From: Bradyrhizobium retamae
GTDB taxonomy: Bacteria > Pseudomonadota > Alphaproteobacteria > Rhizobiales > Xanthobacteraceae
Assembly (NCBI RefSeq): GCF_001440415.1
Contig: NZ_LLYA01000173.1
Location: 1 to 58,392 of the forward strand
Direction: 5' to 3'
DNA length: 58,392 nucleotides
Positions 16,742 through 26,042 of the stretch are shown piece by piece. Each line of letters opens with the position of its first letter. Within the stretch, counting starts at the first letter, position 1. A program made the translations under genes and the position numbers. Below the pieces are notes generated by a model. The model did not search any database, was not told the DNA's origin, and was given only the letters and a program-made list of their open reading frames with translations.

Positions 16742-16879
16742 GTGTCAGACCCTTTCACCGACTTCATGACCGGGCAACTCTCGGAACGCCACGCAGCGGA
16801 GGATCGGCGGGTTTTCCGCTTTGTCTACCTCGGCCTGGCCGGGCTTGTTGTTTTAGCTCTTGCCAACCTGCTTATCTGA
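16742..16879 (+). CDS. Small single-pass membrane protein (45 aa)
   Basis: GTG at 16742 is preceded by GGAGGACAGCC. The product MSDPFTDFMTGQLSERHAAE is followed by RRVFRFVYLGLAGLVVLALA and ends NLLI, so it has a soluble N-terminus and one C-terminal membrane helix. The size and layout suggest a small inner-membrane protein. No family is recognised and no neighbour is cotranscribed. Confidence 0.45.
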   Translation: MSDPFTDFMTGQLSERHAAEDRRVFRFVYLGLAGLVVLALANLLI

Positions 16880-17046
16880 CCGCCCCCTGCACGGACTTAG
16901 ACCCACGCGCTTCCGGTGGGCGATCAAGAGTATGTTGCTAAAGACACGAGCAGACACACAGACCGACATCTGGATGGAGGCTGTAGACGCTGCTGCGCGC
17001 GTCCACCGCCTCAAACAGAGCAGTGCTCCGACGAGCCTCGTCCACA

Positions 17047-17442
17047 TCACTCGGCGGGATTAAGGTCGTGAACGTCCGGCCGAAGGCCGCTTGCGGTTAA
17101 CTCCAAAGTAGCCAGTGTGATAGGCAGCTTGAAACGCCGTGGCCCGGCGCTTTCAGGATTTAGATAGAGCACACCGTCAATCGTTTGGATCCACGGTCGA
17201 TGCGAATGGCCGGAAACGACCACGTCAATTCGGCAAACTGTTGGATCGAACTGCAGTTCCTGAAGGTCGTGCAAGACATAGAAGGCGTGCTCGCCGAGCC
17301 GTACCAACTGAGTGTCGGGATAACCTTTCGCCCAGTCGCCAGTATCGACGTTTCCTTTAACCGCAGTGACAGGCGCAATCCGACGGAGTCTGGCGAGAAC
17401 GTCCGCGCTACCAATATCGCCAGCATGGATGATATGCGCCAC
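17047..17442 (-). pseudogene. Metallophosphoesterase (YfcE/MJ0936 type), N-terminally truncated
   Basis: The frame from GTG 17442 reads AHIIHAGDIGSADVLARLRR, VKGNVDTGDWAKGYPDTQLV, VVVSGHSHRPWIQTIDGVLY and LNPESAGPRRFKLPITLATL. This is the body of a YfcE-like phosphodiesterase that binds two metals. The first strand with the DTHG motif, which supplies the first aspartate and histidine, should lie about 20 residues upstream. In its place the frame meets a stop after an unrelated FTRK. GDIGS, GNVDTGD and GHSH survive, but half the metal site is missing. The 5' end was lost to a rearrangement near 17500. Confidence 0.7.
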
Positions 17443-17726
17443 CCCGGCGAGCCCTTGCTCAGCCTCCCCCGTTGCAATGATGCTTTATTTTCTGGTGAAC
17501 CAGCACAGCTGGGCAAGAGAGGCGACGCTTTGCCTCCGACAACAGCGGCGCTCGTCCCCACACGCAGCTCCAGGCGGGTCTTTGTCGTCCATCTCGCCCA
17601 AATCACGTGCCCTGCCCACTTCAGAGCGCCGGCTCACATTGGCTGTCGCAAGGTTTTACTTGATCTCCCGGTGCACACGTCGTGCACACGTGGTCCTCTA
17701 ACTAATTGAAGTTCTTAAACTCTCGC

Positions 17727-17753
17727 TCCAATCCATCATGGGCGCGACGGAGA
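17727..17753 (+). repeat. 27-bp imperfect direct repeat, left copy
   Basis: This sequence recurs at 49770-49796 in the same orientation with two mismatches (25 of 27 bases by hand alignment; shared core CCAATCCATCATGG then GCGACGGAGA). The copies flank 32 kb that contain the zinc and catabolic regions. It lies about 190 bases before the integrase relic. Confidence 0.5.
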
Positions 17754-17781
17754 ACAGAAAATCGTATGATTTCGTAGTTTT

Positions 17782-17819
17782 TTCGGCCATTTCAGTTACT
17801 TTCGGCCATTTCAGTTACT
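17782..17819. repeat. Exact tandem duplication of 19 bp
   Basis: TTCGGCCATTTCAGTTACT occurs twice in direct succession (17782-17800 and 17801-17819) in non-coding, AT-richer DNA between the repeat at 17727 and the integrase relic. Confidence 0.85.
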
Positions 17820-17941
17820 TAGTGAGATTTCTGAATTCTCCATTGTAGCTCGTTTTTAGCCATTTTCCTCCATTTTGGTACCTTCGGAACTGCGGCGCAG
17901 TACCGAAGACGTCCATGCAGTACCGGTGATGGGGAGCTTTT

Positions 17942-18184
17942 AAGACCATCCGTACCACGCAAGCGAAGCGATGGCTCTACAGGATACCAAGCCCAGCTCC
18001 TCATCAAGCGAGCTGGTAAGATCGTTCATCGACAAAATCGGACGTTCGATCGACAGCAGGCTGCCTTTGCCTGGCTCGAAAAGCGGGACAAGTAGCTGCC
18101 GTGTCGGGTCATCGTTCCCGGTCAGGTCTCAACCGCTACACGCACTTGCGCCAAACCGGCGACAAATATTCTGGATGGAAGTGG
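17942..18184 (+). pseudogene. Tyrosine integrase relic with catalytic core deleted
   Basis: Three pieces in order show a phage-type integrase. TIRTTQAKR comes first, then after a frame change GSTGYQAQLLIKRAGKIVH and TFDRQQAAFAWLEKRDK with a TAG stop at 18093, which is the N-terminal arm-binding region. A few bases later comes GHRSRSGLNRYTHLRQTGDK with YSGWKW, the C-terminal end that follows the active-site tyrosine region in this family. The core-binding and catalytic domains, normally about 200-250 residues, are gone. It is a dead integrase and supports an old integration event next to the tRNA-fragment repeats. Confidence 0.7.
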
Positions 18185-18494
18185 TTCTCAGTGCTGACAA
18201 GCTCAACCAGTTCTGTCCGTCCATTACCGAAGTACGCCTTTACTCAGGACTCACGTCCACGAGTTAGATCCCACGCCTGCGTAACGCGGGCTATGCGGAC
18301 TTGCCAATGAGCGACCAAGGCGAGAATTGGAGCAGGTGAAGCGCTCCGACTCAAATTTCTCTGTCGATTTTTTCTAGTTAGCCAATTATTTACGCTTGAT
18401 GGGCAATTTTCGTGTTGGACGCTCTGTTGGACGTTTCACTGCCCTGCTTCGCCGCTCAACTTTGGCTCTCAGCTCAAAACCCGCTTTCTGCCCC
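18185..18494. other. Non-coding stretch after the integrase relic
   Basis: The integrase frame runs on to 18310 without recognisable sequence. AT content rises near 18360-18400. No gene, hairpin or repeat is recognised. Confidence 0.35.
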
Positions 18495-18638
18495 CTATGG
18501 AAATTCGTGAAGTATTGGTGGTAACGCCTGTATCAACAACACGGCGCTTCCACCCAGTACGCTGGCGCCCACGACGAGCAAGGGCAGGACACGCTCCCAG
18601 AGCATCTCACTGCTGACGACGTCATTCGAATTTGGCAT
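18495..18638 (-). CDS. Small putative membrane protein (47 aa)
   Basis: The frame starts MPNSNDVVSSEMLWERVLPL and continues with a hydrophobic stretch VVGASVLGGSAVLLIQALPP before ending HEFP. It would be a single-pass small membrane protein. The ribosome-binding site is weak, so the gene is tentative. No family is recognised. Confidence 0.35.
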   Translation of the reverse strand: MPNSNDVVSSEMLWERVLPLLVVGASVLGGSAVLLIQALPPILHEFP

Positions 18639-18957
18639 CTGTGTGCACCCGCTTTTTCGTGCGACGGGGACGTCATAGACTGAGTCGACGTGTCGCCGAG
18701 CGGCGAAATTTACCTGAAAATTAAAATTAACTCATGATTCACCGACTCGGTCGCCCTGCCCCGATGCGCGTTGTTGTCGATTTTGACCACGTGCGATTCG
18801 CTACCTGAGCCAAGCGCTTCGAGCGAGGTGCTTCCTTGCTCAAATCGGTCGGAGCCCCGATGCGAGCGGGTCCTCCCGGATCAACAATACGCCGGCGCGG
18901 GAACGTAGGATTGCCCTGCAGCAATTGCTCCAGGTCCTGGCCAGCAATTAACTCCCG
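18639..18957. other. Stretch with no recognisable gene
   Basis: This 320-base segment before the DUF1007 fragment shows no convincing frame. The lost N-terminal part of the DUF1007 gene is not visible in any frame here. Confidence 0.35.
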
Positions 18958-19323
18958 TTGTCTCGACGTCGAATGCCGCAGACGGCAAGAAGCTGGAAGT
19001 TTTCAGACCCGGCTGATCATTGGCTCGAATACAAAAACGACGCTCTCACCCTGCATTTCACCTTGCCTTTGAAGACTGCGGTGACGGCAAAGGCCGTGCA
19101 AATCGAAATCTACGATCCCACGATTTTCGTCGATCTCGAATTTGCCAAGCACAAGCGGGTTTCCCTGCGCGACGCGCCTCTCCAATGCCTGCTGACCTTC
19201 GATCTGCCGCATCAGCCGACTCCGGCCGAACAATTGCGGCTCGGCCAACTCGGCAACGCTCCGCTCGATACATCGAGCTTCGGGGAAATTTTCGCCAACA
19301 AGATCCCGCTGAAATGTCCGTGA
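18958..19323 (+). pseudogene. DUF1007 family protein, C-terminal fragment
   Basis: The read frame contains FSDPADHWLEYKNDALTLHF, KAVQIEIYDPTIFVDLEFAK and GEIFANKIPLKCP at its end, matching the C-terminal half of DUF1007 proteins, periplasmic proteins often found with zinc, nickel or cobalt transport genes. Just upstream, AADGKKLEVF in another frame looks like the preceding family segment, so there is a frameshift at about 19000, and the first half with the signal peptide is missing. The position at the end of a zinc-type CobW/TonB locus fits the family. It faces that operon convergently. Confidence 0.7.
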
Positions 19324-19332
19324 AAGCGCGCT

Positions 19333-19620
19333 TTAGGTACCAAGCCTCAGATCAAACGCTGCTTTCAGTTCATCGAGAGTGACATCGGGAATCGATTTGT
19401 GGATTCTTGCGATCATTGGCTTTTCCCCGTCTCTTAAGATCGCGACGACGGTTTCCACATCGGGACATCCTGGCTCTCGACAGGTCAACTCGCTAACCGA
19501 GACAGTCACGTCATTCGACAAACCCAACAGCTTCTGCGTTTGCAGCTTTAATTCCTGAACTGCCTGAGGATAACGGGTTCTTTGGACCCGCCGCCCCATA
19601 GGTAAGGCAATCTTTGGCAT
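19333..19620 (-). CDS. Small conserved protein at the end of the CobW operon
   Basis: The 95-residue frame has LLGLSNDVTVSVSELTCREP, then GCPDVETVVAILRDGEKPM and IARIHKSIPDVTLDELKAAF. The ELTCxEPGCPxVET segment with its two cysteines is a conserved feature of a small family found near CobW GTPases and could bind metal. The first 15 residues look unlike the rest. It follows the CobW gene by about 100 bases in the same direction and would be the last gene of the leftward zinc operon. Its function is unknown. Confidence 0.55.
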   Translation of the reverse strand: MPKIALPMGRRVQRTRYPQAVQELKLQTQKLLGLSNDVTVSVSELTCREPGCPDVETVVAILRDGEKPMIARIHKSIPDVTLDELKAAFDLRLGT

Positions 19621-19723
19621 GCTTTTGGCGTCCGAATGGATTTGCGAGGGCTGTCAGCCTCAGCATGGCAACGGACAAACTCCGCCGCCGTGCTGCAGCT
19701 TGGTGCATCACCCGTGCCTTCAA

Positions 19724-20704
19724 TCAGTGACTTGAGCCCTGACACTGCTCAAAGCCTGCCTTCAAGACGTCCTCCGGCAAGTCGCGCCCGATGAAGACCA
19801 GACGGCTTGTTCTGGGCTCATCGGGTTTCCAGGGGCGTTGATGGTCTCCTTCGAGCAACATGTGCACTCCCTGAATTACAAAGCGATCGGGATCGTCCTG
19901 GAATTGGATGATCCCCTTCAGCCGCAGAATATCGGTCCCGAACTGACGAACGGTCTCCTGCATCCAGGGGAAAAATTTCTCAGGAATGAGAGGTGTCTGC
20001 GTCGTCAATGATAGGCTCTTAACGTGACTGTCGTGCTCATGGTCGTGAGCTTCACTGAGAAAGCCAGGCTCGAATTCAAGGACCCTGTTGAGATCGAACG
20101 CATTCCGATCCAGGACTTTTTCGAGGTCAAGCGCGCAACGTTCAGTGCGATGGATCATCGCATAGGGATTAATTGAACGGATCCTTGCCTCGACGAGCTT
20201 AAGGTCCGCCTCCGAGACCAGATCGGTCTTGTTGAGCAAGATAACGTCGGCGAATGCGATCTGCTCTTGCGCTTCGTGCGCCTGGTCGATCTCTCCGAGG
20301 AGGTGCTTTGCGTCGATGACCGTGACGATGGCATCAAGTTTCGTGTTGCGACGAACGTCGTCATCTACAAGAAAGGTTTGCGCTACCGGCGCCGGATCGG
20401 CAAGCCCGGTGGTCTCCACGATGATCCCGTCAAACTTACCGCGCCGCTTCATAAGTCCTTCGAGAATCCTGATGAGATCACCTCTCACCGTGCAGCAGAT
20501 GCACCCGTTGTTCATTTCGAATATTTCTTCGTCCGCATTGACGATCAGATCATTGTCAATTCCGACCTCGCCAAACTCGTTCACAATCACCGCATAACGC
20601 TTACCGTGGGTCTCGGTCAGGATACGGTTCAGCAAAGTCGTCTTCCCTGCGCCCAGGTACCCGGTGAGGACGGTGACCGGTGTTTGTGTAATCACATTGT
20701 TCAT
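19724..20704 (-). CDS. CobW/COG0523 family GTPase, probable zinc metallochaperone
   Basis: The 326-residue protein is full length. It has the P-loop GYLGAGKTTLLNRIL at about residue 15, the metal-binding CxCC motif in MNNGCICCTVRGDL at about 64, the Walker B region IIVETTGLADP, and the NKTD guanine motif. The C-terminal CobW_C domain includes ILRLKGIIQFQDDPDRFVIQ, and a histidine-rich linker (AHDHEHDSH) precedes it. COG0523 GTPases deliver metals to client enzymes, and those under Zur act in zinc starvation. It follows the truncated CobW gene by 11 bases in the TonB-PepSY-CobW operon, so zinc control from the Zur box at 25178 is likely. Confidence 0.9.
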   Translation of the reverse strand: MNNVITQTPVTVLTGYLGAGKTTLLNRILTETHGKRYAVIVNEFGEVGIDNDLIVNADEEIFEMNNGCICCTVRGDLIRILEGLMKRRGKFDGIIVETTGLADPAPVAQTFLVDDDVRRNTKLDAIVTVIDAKHLLGEIDQAHEAQEQIAFADVILLNKTDLVSEADLKLVEARIRSINPYAMIHRTERCALDLEKVLDRNAFDLNRVLEFEPGFLSEAHDHEHDSHVKSLSLTTQTPLIPEKFFPWMQETVRQFGTDILRLKGIIQFQDDPDRFVIQGVHMLLEGDHQRPWKPDEPRTSRLVFIGRDLPEDVLKAGFEQCQGSSH

Positions 20705-20715
20705 GCTTGGCCCTT

Positions 20716-21468
20716 TCAGCGTTGAGGTCTCGTTGCGCTCTGAATCACAGGCGGGGGTTCAAACTGGGCAGTGGCGCGCTCGTGAAGCAACAGCAATAGC
20801 CCTGCGACAAACGCAAAGCCGAGAACGCTCAGACCCGCGACCGTCAGCACCAATTGCGCCTTTGTGCGCGCTGAAATGCCTGTTATCGCCGTGAACAGAT
20901 TCTTGACGACCGCTTCATCAAGGCCGTGAGCGATGACGACCATTCGCGTGCGACGATCGTCCGATGGCCAGGCCGGAAGCCGGTACTGTTGAATCGCATG
21001 CTGAACGCCGTGCACGACAAGAGGCCGCTCCGGGTCGTCCTCCAGCCCAACAAGCCCCTTCAGACGGAGCAATTGCGGACCGCCTACGGCCTTGAGCAGT
21101 TCGATGAATGTGGCGAGATTTCGCGGCGATACGGGCCGGCTTTCGAGCAATGCCAGACTCCGGATGCCAGCCGCCGCATGGCGGCTCGCGCCTGTGGCAT
21201 CGTTGTGAGTTTGCCCTTGCTGGGCCAACGCCACCTCCAAGGCCAACCACCCCTCGACATCGGCCCCCTGTTCGGAGGGAACGTAGCGACGCGGAGCAAA
21301 GACCGCTGCGAGATCGAAGTCGTTCCCGTGACGGTCCACGATGGCCGCGGCAGCGTTGATCTGCCGGATCTTCGGCAGCAGGCCGGAGAGACTGGGAGCC
21401 GCGGCGGCTTCTGCACCAAGATCCGTCTTGGTCAGCACAACGCTATCCGCAAACGCCACCTGCTTCAT
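20716..21468 (-). pseudogene. Second CobW-family GTPase, N-terminal half deleted
   Basis: From residue MKQVAFADSVVLTKTDLGAE the frame follows a COG0523 protein: the TKTDL guanine motif, FAPRRYVPSEQ, LLRLKGLVGLEDDPERPLVV and an RTRMVVIAHGLDEAVVK ending. A C-terminal membrane segment VLTVAGLSVLGFAFVAGLLL follows. The P-loop and the CxCC metal site, about 150 residues, are missing. The frame continues upstream to 21774, but that part is only the shadow of the PepSY gene. The break coincides with the premature end of the PepSY gene at about 21475, so one deletion removed the end of one gene and the start of the other. It cannot bind GTP as it stands. Confidence 0.75.
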
Positions 21469-22729
21469 GCATTCGAAGCAGGTTGGCGCCGCTAGCACCA
21501 TCGATTTGGTACCAAACGTCCCCGCATATGGACCGATATACGGGAGCCGGTGCAACTTCAGATGCAAGGAAGTAGTAGTCATCTGGCGCGACGGCCGAAG
21601 TGCTCGAGCAGCTACCGACAGCGTGCGAGATGACGACATTGATCTGATCGGCTTGCAGGAACGGGAAAGCAGGTGCAGTAGACGCTGGAACGACGACGGA
21701 AATCTGCTGCGCGTCAACTCCCGTCCGATTACGTTGATGGATGCGGCCGCCGAAAGCGAACCACTCGATTTCACGGGTAGCCGGTGAAAGCGATGCGGGC
21801 ACTGTCGCGGTCAGTTCGACCCATGCCGGCGTCCCGGCGATCCGGTCCGCTTCCGATCTGGTAGGCGCGCCAGTGGAAAAGAGACGGCCATGATCCATCG
21901 ATAGCCATCCGCTAACAATCCACGTCATCACGAAGGCAGCGCACGCCAATCCGAGCCGGTGGTGCCAAGCATGCCAATTTCGGAAGGGAGATACGATACG
22001 GTCTCGCACGCGCCGGAGACGAAACAGGCCTACCATGAGGCCCGACAATGCCGCGATGACGGCGGCAAGGGACAACCACCAGACCGTGACGTTCCAGGCC
22101 ATCCAGTCTTTGCGCAGCGTGGTCGGATAGATCCAATGCGCGACGCTTCCAACGTAGTTCCATGCGCGTTCACTGCGCGTCGTATCTCTCACGATCTCGC
22201 CGGTGCGGGACGAGACGTACAGCTCGGTTCCCGCAACATCGTTCAGAGCAATGCGATAGAGAGATCGGTGTCCGTCGAGGTCGTTCGGGACCGTCCATTG
22301 ATCATACTCCGCCAGTTCCACGAAAGTGGCCGCAGCAGGATTCAAGCCGCGCAAGCGCGCATGCTCGGACGCGATGGCGAGTGCCACTTGCTCGGAGCCG
22401 ATATCGGCCGTGCGCAAATCGTCAGCATGCAGGGCATTCATGCCGGAGGCAGTCGACACTACGTACACGGGACCGTCGGTGCGCTGCCACAGACGCACCC
22501 GCGTGACGCCTTTGAGCCTGCTCGCCGCGACAGCCTCGGCGGGACCGTGCCTCACCTTGGAAACGTCGAAGACGGACAATCCTCCGAAGCGCTCAGCTTC
22601 GGTGAGCGCCGGAAATGGCACAAAGTGCATCACGATACCAGACGCAAACCACATCACGAACAGCAGGCACAGCGGGATGCTCAGCCAGCGATGGATAAGG
22701 ACCAGGACCCGCAACGGGCGAACCACCAT
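21443..22729 (-). CDS. PepSY-domain inner-membrane protein, C-terminally truncated
   Basis: The ATG at 22729 overlaps the frame-restored receptor stop by one base (TGATG). The product has an N-terminal helix LIHRWLSIPLCLLFVMWFAS, periplasmic parts with ELYVSSRTGEIVRDT, further helices WLSLAAVIAALSGLMVGLF and ACAAFVMTWIVSGWLSM, and a second PepSY segment WYQIDGASGANLLRM. PepSY-associated membrane proteins often accompany TonB receptors and are thought to help reduce or release the metal ligand. Family members have one or two more helices after this point. Here the frame runs 10 codons into CobW sequence and stops, so the C-terminal anchor is lost and the protein may be non-functional. Confidence 0.7.
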   Translation of the reverse strand: MVVRPLRVLVLIHRWLSIPLCLLFVMWFASGIVMHFVPFPALTEAERFGGLSVFDVSKVRHGPAEAVAASRLKGVTRVRLWQRTDGPVYVVSTASGMNALHADDLRTADIGSEQVALAIASEHARLRGLNPAAATFVELAEYDQWTVPNDLDGHRSLYRIALNDVAGTELYVSSRTGEIVRDTTRSERAWNYVGSVAHWIYPTTLRKDWMAWNVTVWWLSLAAVIAALSGLMVGLFRLRRVRDRIVSPFRNWHAWHHRLGLACAAFVMTWIVSGWLSMDHGRLFSTGAPTRSEADRIAGTPAWVELTATVPASLSPATREIEWFAFGGRIHQRNRTGVDAQQISVVVPASTAPAFPFLQADQINVVISHAVGSCSSTSAVAPDDYYFLASEVAPAPVYRSICGDVWYQIDGASGANLLRMHEAGGVCG

Positions 22730-25130
22730 CAGAATTTGAAGGACGCCCCGACCTCGTAGGTCCGCGGTGCCCCAGGATGATCTGATCTGGATAGAATGGA
22801 GAGCTCCATGCCGCGTACTTCGCATCGGTGAAGTTACGTACCCGGAAGGTGACGCGCGTGCTGTCGAAGGTCGGAAACATCGCCGACTTGGGAATGTCGA
22901 TGAAAGCAAAGGCATCCGCTGTCGTGTAGGCAAGAAGGGTCACTGTGTTGGCATCAGTGCTGTACCGGTTACCGACATGGCGGACCGAAACCCCCAGTTC
23001 GACAGGCAGCCAGCCCGGGTTGGCGAAGCGATAAGACGCTCCACCGTTCACCACGACCGCGGGTATATTCGGCGGCGTGTTGCCGGAGAAAGATCCGCCG
23101 GTGAACTCGTAATCGGCATAGCGCGCGTGGACATAGGCGATATTACCCCAGAGCTTGAGCTCCGGAATTGGCCGTGCCGCCGCGGCGAACTCCACGCCCT
23201 GTGACTTGACCTTGCCGGCGAGATTGAGGGTTTGACCGGCCTGCGCCGAGTACACATTGCTGCGCTCGATGTCGAAAGCCGAGAAGGTCCATTCGGCGCG
23301 GCCATTCCACAGCAGGTTCTTCACGCCGGTCTCGTAGCTGCGAGCCGACGTCAAGGTCAGCGGCTGCGTCGGGCCCAGCAAGAAAATGCTGCCGGCCGAC
23401 AGGTCGCTCGCCGTCGCGTATTGGCTATAGAACGTCATTCCCGGAATGGCTTCCCAAGTGTAGCCGATACGACCTGTCACCGACTGAAAGCTTACCGAAT
23501 AAGGAAATCCGACCCTGCTCACGCCGCTGACATTGATCGATGTTCGATCGAGCTCGAAGGGATTATAGCGAAGACCGCCAATCAGAGCGAAGTTCTCCGT
23601 GATCTTCAACCGGTCTTCGAGATTGATCGCGAAACTGTCGATGGTCGCGGTCTGTCGTTGCGTCGTCAGCAGTCCGTAGTAGCCGCGAAAGGGATTGACC
23701 AGCGTGACCTGATCGGAGGGAAAGTTAGCCGCGCCAGGTCGCGAGAAATCCAGATGATAGAATTCGAGAGCCGCTACCATGCGGTTCTCCATGCCGAAAA
23801 TGCTGGAGTTCCACGTAACGTCCGTATTGTTGCCGACCAAGTTCTGGTTGTGATGGACATAGAACCGCTCACGATCAACCAGGTTGGTGGCGGAGTTGAA
23901 GGCGCTTACCTCATTGTTGTACCAGTCGCGGCTGGCATTGTAGTTATAGACCTGACTTCTCAGAGTGACGTTGCTCGTTAGATCCCACTCGAATCCTCCG
24001 CGCGCCCATGACTCCTTGATGGTCTTGTGATTGTCGAGCACGTTATAGTTCGTTTTCAGCGTACGGCTGTCGATGGTGACAGGCCCGAGATTTGTCCCGT
24101 TATAATCGGACACTTTCGTTCCGGACACGATGCCCGTGGTCGCGAAGGGCCCGCTAAAAGCGACCGGGACCAGCGGCGTGCCTTCATAGACCCGCGCATT
24201 GTAATCCTTGTATTCGGTCGCGACGAAAACCTTGAACGCGTTCGTGAGGCGATAATCCAGTTGCCCAGATACATGCAGATTCTTGGTGTCGGTGTCATCA
24301 ATGAAGCCGTTCTGCACCGATCGGCTGATGTCGAACCGGTAGTCGAGGCCCTGGATGTTGGTGCTGCCTCCTGAGCCAATGCCGGTGCGAACACTGCCGA
24401 AGGAGTCGAAACCGACGAACGCTTCATTCCTGATCGGTCCGGTATGAGGTGCCTTGGTGACGTAGTTGATGGCGCCGCCGACCGCGCCCTGCCCTGACAT
24501 CAGTGAAGATGGCCCCTTGAGAAATTCGACCCGATCGAGGTTGAACGTCTCCATGGTCAGCGCCGTGAAGCCCGTCGGGCCGATATTGACGCCATTGTAG
24601 GTCACGTTGACCTGGTCGCCCTGGAAACCGCGCATCGAGAACGACACGTCGTTCGGCGCGTCGCTGGCGGTCACGCCGGTTACACCTTTCACTGTATCGA
24701 TCGTTGTGTGGTAGCCCTGCTCCCGGATCGTTTCCGCTCCGACGACCTCGACGGTTGCGGGAATCTCCCGCGGGGTCAGCCCCAGCCGGCTCGCGCTGGG
24801 CGTAACCACATTTGTGTTGAGCGGCGTCGCCGGCACCTGCTGTTGCCCTTGCGAATGCGGTGACGCCTCGGCGATGGCTGAGGGTCGCGGATTTCTGTTT
24901 GTCCGGGAGACACGGCCTCTTTGCGAATTCGACCGCGTCGCCACGCTCGCCGTTGGTCGCCGCTGCGGCGCATCAACGGTTATAGGCGGCAACGAGCTCG
25001 CCGGCTGGTTGGGTGATGACGAAGGCGTCTGAGCTTGCGCTTCAGCCAAGCCAAAAAGCAGAACGTCTGCCGCTATCAAAAGAGTTGATAGCGAAACCGA
25101 ACACAACAGGTAACGCACGCTTGCCCCCAC
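22729..25130 (-). CDS. TonB-dependent outer-membrane receptor, late frameshift
   Basis: A signal peptide (residues 1-33, ending AQAQT) is followed by a proline-rich linker. The plug domain has EIPATVEVVGAETIREQGYH, the GVTGVTASDAPNDVSFSMRG segment, and GPSSLMSGQGAVGGAINYVT. A 22-strand-type barrel runs to the end. The layout is that of siderophore/metallophore receptors, and its place with CobW and Zur suggests a zinc-related substrate. The last strand should end TYEVGASFKF; this needs one extra G in the G-run near 22771. As read, the frame shifts there and continues to 22593, losing the terminal phenylalanine needed for barrel assembly. The frame-restored stop overlaps the PepSY start. Confidence 0.88.
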
Positions 25131-25177
25131 CCTCGCGAACCGCCTCGTACCCCACGTCAGGGCTTCACAAGGCGTGT

Positions 25178-25195
25178 GTAATGTTATAACGTTAC
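25178..25195. promoter_or_regulatory. Zur-box-like palindrome upstream of the TonB receptor
   Basis: GTAATGTTATAACGTTAC is an 18-bp near-perfect palindrome with a TGTTATAAC core like known alphaproteobacterial Zur operators. It lies 48 bases before the receptor start and 142 bases before the divergent ABC transporter gene, so it could control both. A similar site precedes zur itself. Confidence 0.7.
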
Positions 25196-25336
25196 ATCAG
25201 TCAAGGCATTCAGCAAGGCCTCGTCATGCCGCCGCGGAGCGTGAACAGCCGAATTCGCTACTCTCTACTGCAGGCGTGCCGCACTCGGGACCTTCGATGA
25301 GCGGCCGACGGGGCCAGTGGAGGTGTACGAGAATCC

Positions 25337-26041
25337 ATGCTCGATGCGATTGAAGTGACGAAGCAGTTTGGCGCCAAGCGCGCTCTGGATAATGTCTCGC
25401 TCAGCGTCCTGCCTGGCGAGATCTATTGCCTCTTGGGGGCTAACGGCGCGGGCAAGACGACGCTGGTCAATCTGTTCCTGAATTTTCTCCAGCCGACATC
25501 CGGCAGCCTGCAAATCGGCAAGCTCGACGTCGTGCGTCAGCCGCTGGAGACGAAGCGGCTCCTTGCATATATCCCCGAACAGGTCACGCTCTATGGCGTG
25601 CTCTCAGGTCTGGAGAACCTGGCATTCTTCTCTTCAATCGCAATCGGAGAGCATTTGCCGCGGCAGCGGTTGCTTGAACTGCTCGAGGCGGCAGGTCTCC
25701 CTCGTCAAGCAGCCGATGACAGGGTCGCGACCTACTCGAAAGGCATGCGTCAGAAGGTGGGAATTGCCATCGCGCTGGCCAAGAATGCCAAAGCTCTTTT
25801 GCTCGACGAGCCCACCTCAGGACTTGACCCGTCCGCGGCCAACGAGTTCTCGGAGCTTCTCGTCAAGGCCAGCAACGACGGCGTGACCGTCTTGACGACA
25901 ACACACGATCTCTTCCACGCGAAGCAGACCGGGACCCGTATCGGCATCATGAAGCAAGGGCGGCTGGTGGAAGAGCTCAGGAGCGAGGAGGTCAGCCATG
26001 CCGATCTTGAAGCGCTGTACCTCCAGCACATGAAGAGTTGA
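25337..26041 (+). CDS. ABC transporter ATP-binding protein
   Basis: The 234-residue ATPase has Walker A GANGAGKTT at about residue 37, the signature in YSKGMRQKVGIAIAL, Walker B ALLLDEPTSGLDP and the switch histidine in TTTHDLFHA. It belongs to the ABC-2 type family, which energises export or membrane remodelling rather than uptake. A GTG two bases after its stop begins the first permease gene, so the three genes at 25337-28924 form one operon. This operon is divergent from the TonB receptor operon and may share its Zur box. The substrate is unknown; the association with a TonB receptor and zinc genes suggests a role in metal or metallophore handling. Confidence 0.9.
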   Translation: MLDAIEVTKQFGAKRALDNVSLSVLPGEIYCLLGANGAGKTTLVNLFLNFLQPTSGSLQIGKLDVVRQPLETKRLLAYIPEQVTLYGVLSGLENLAFFSSIAIGEHLPRQRLLELLEAAGLPRQAADDRVATYSKGMRQKVGIAIALAKNAKALLLDEPTSGLDPSAANEFSELLVKASNDGVTVLTTTHDLFHAKQTGTRIGIMKQGRLVEELRSEEVSHADLEALYLQHMKS

Positions 26042-26042
26042 C

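Noticed and set aside
16417..16941. 174-codon plus-strand frame after the right direct repeat
   Set aside because: It has irregular composition, overlaps the small GTG gene at 16742 in another frame, and shows no motif.
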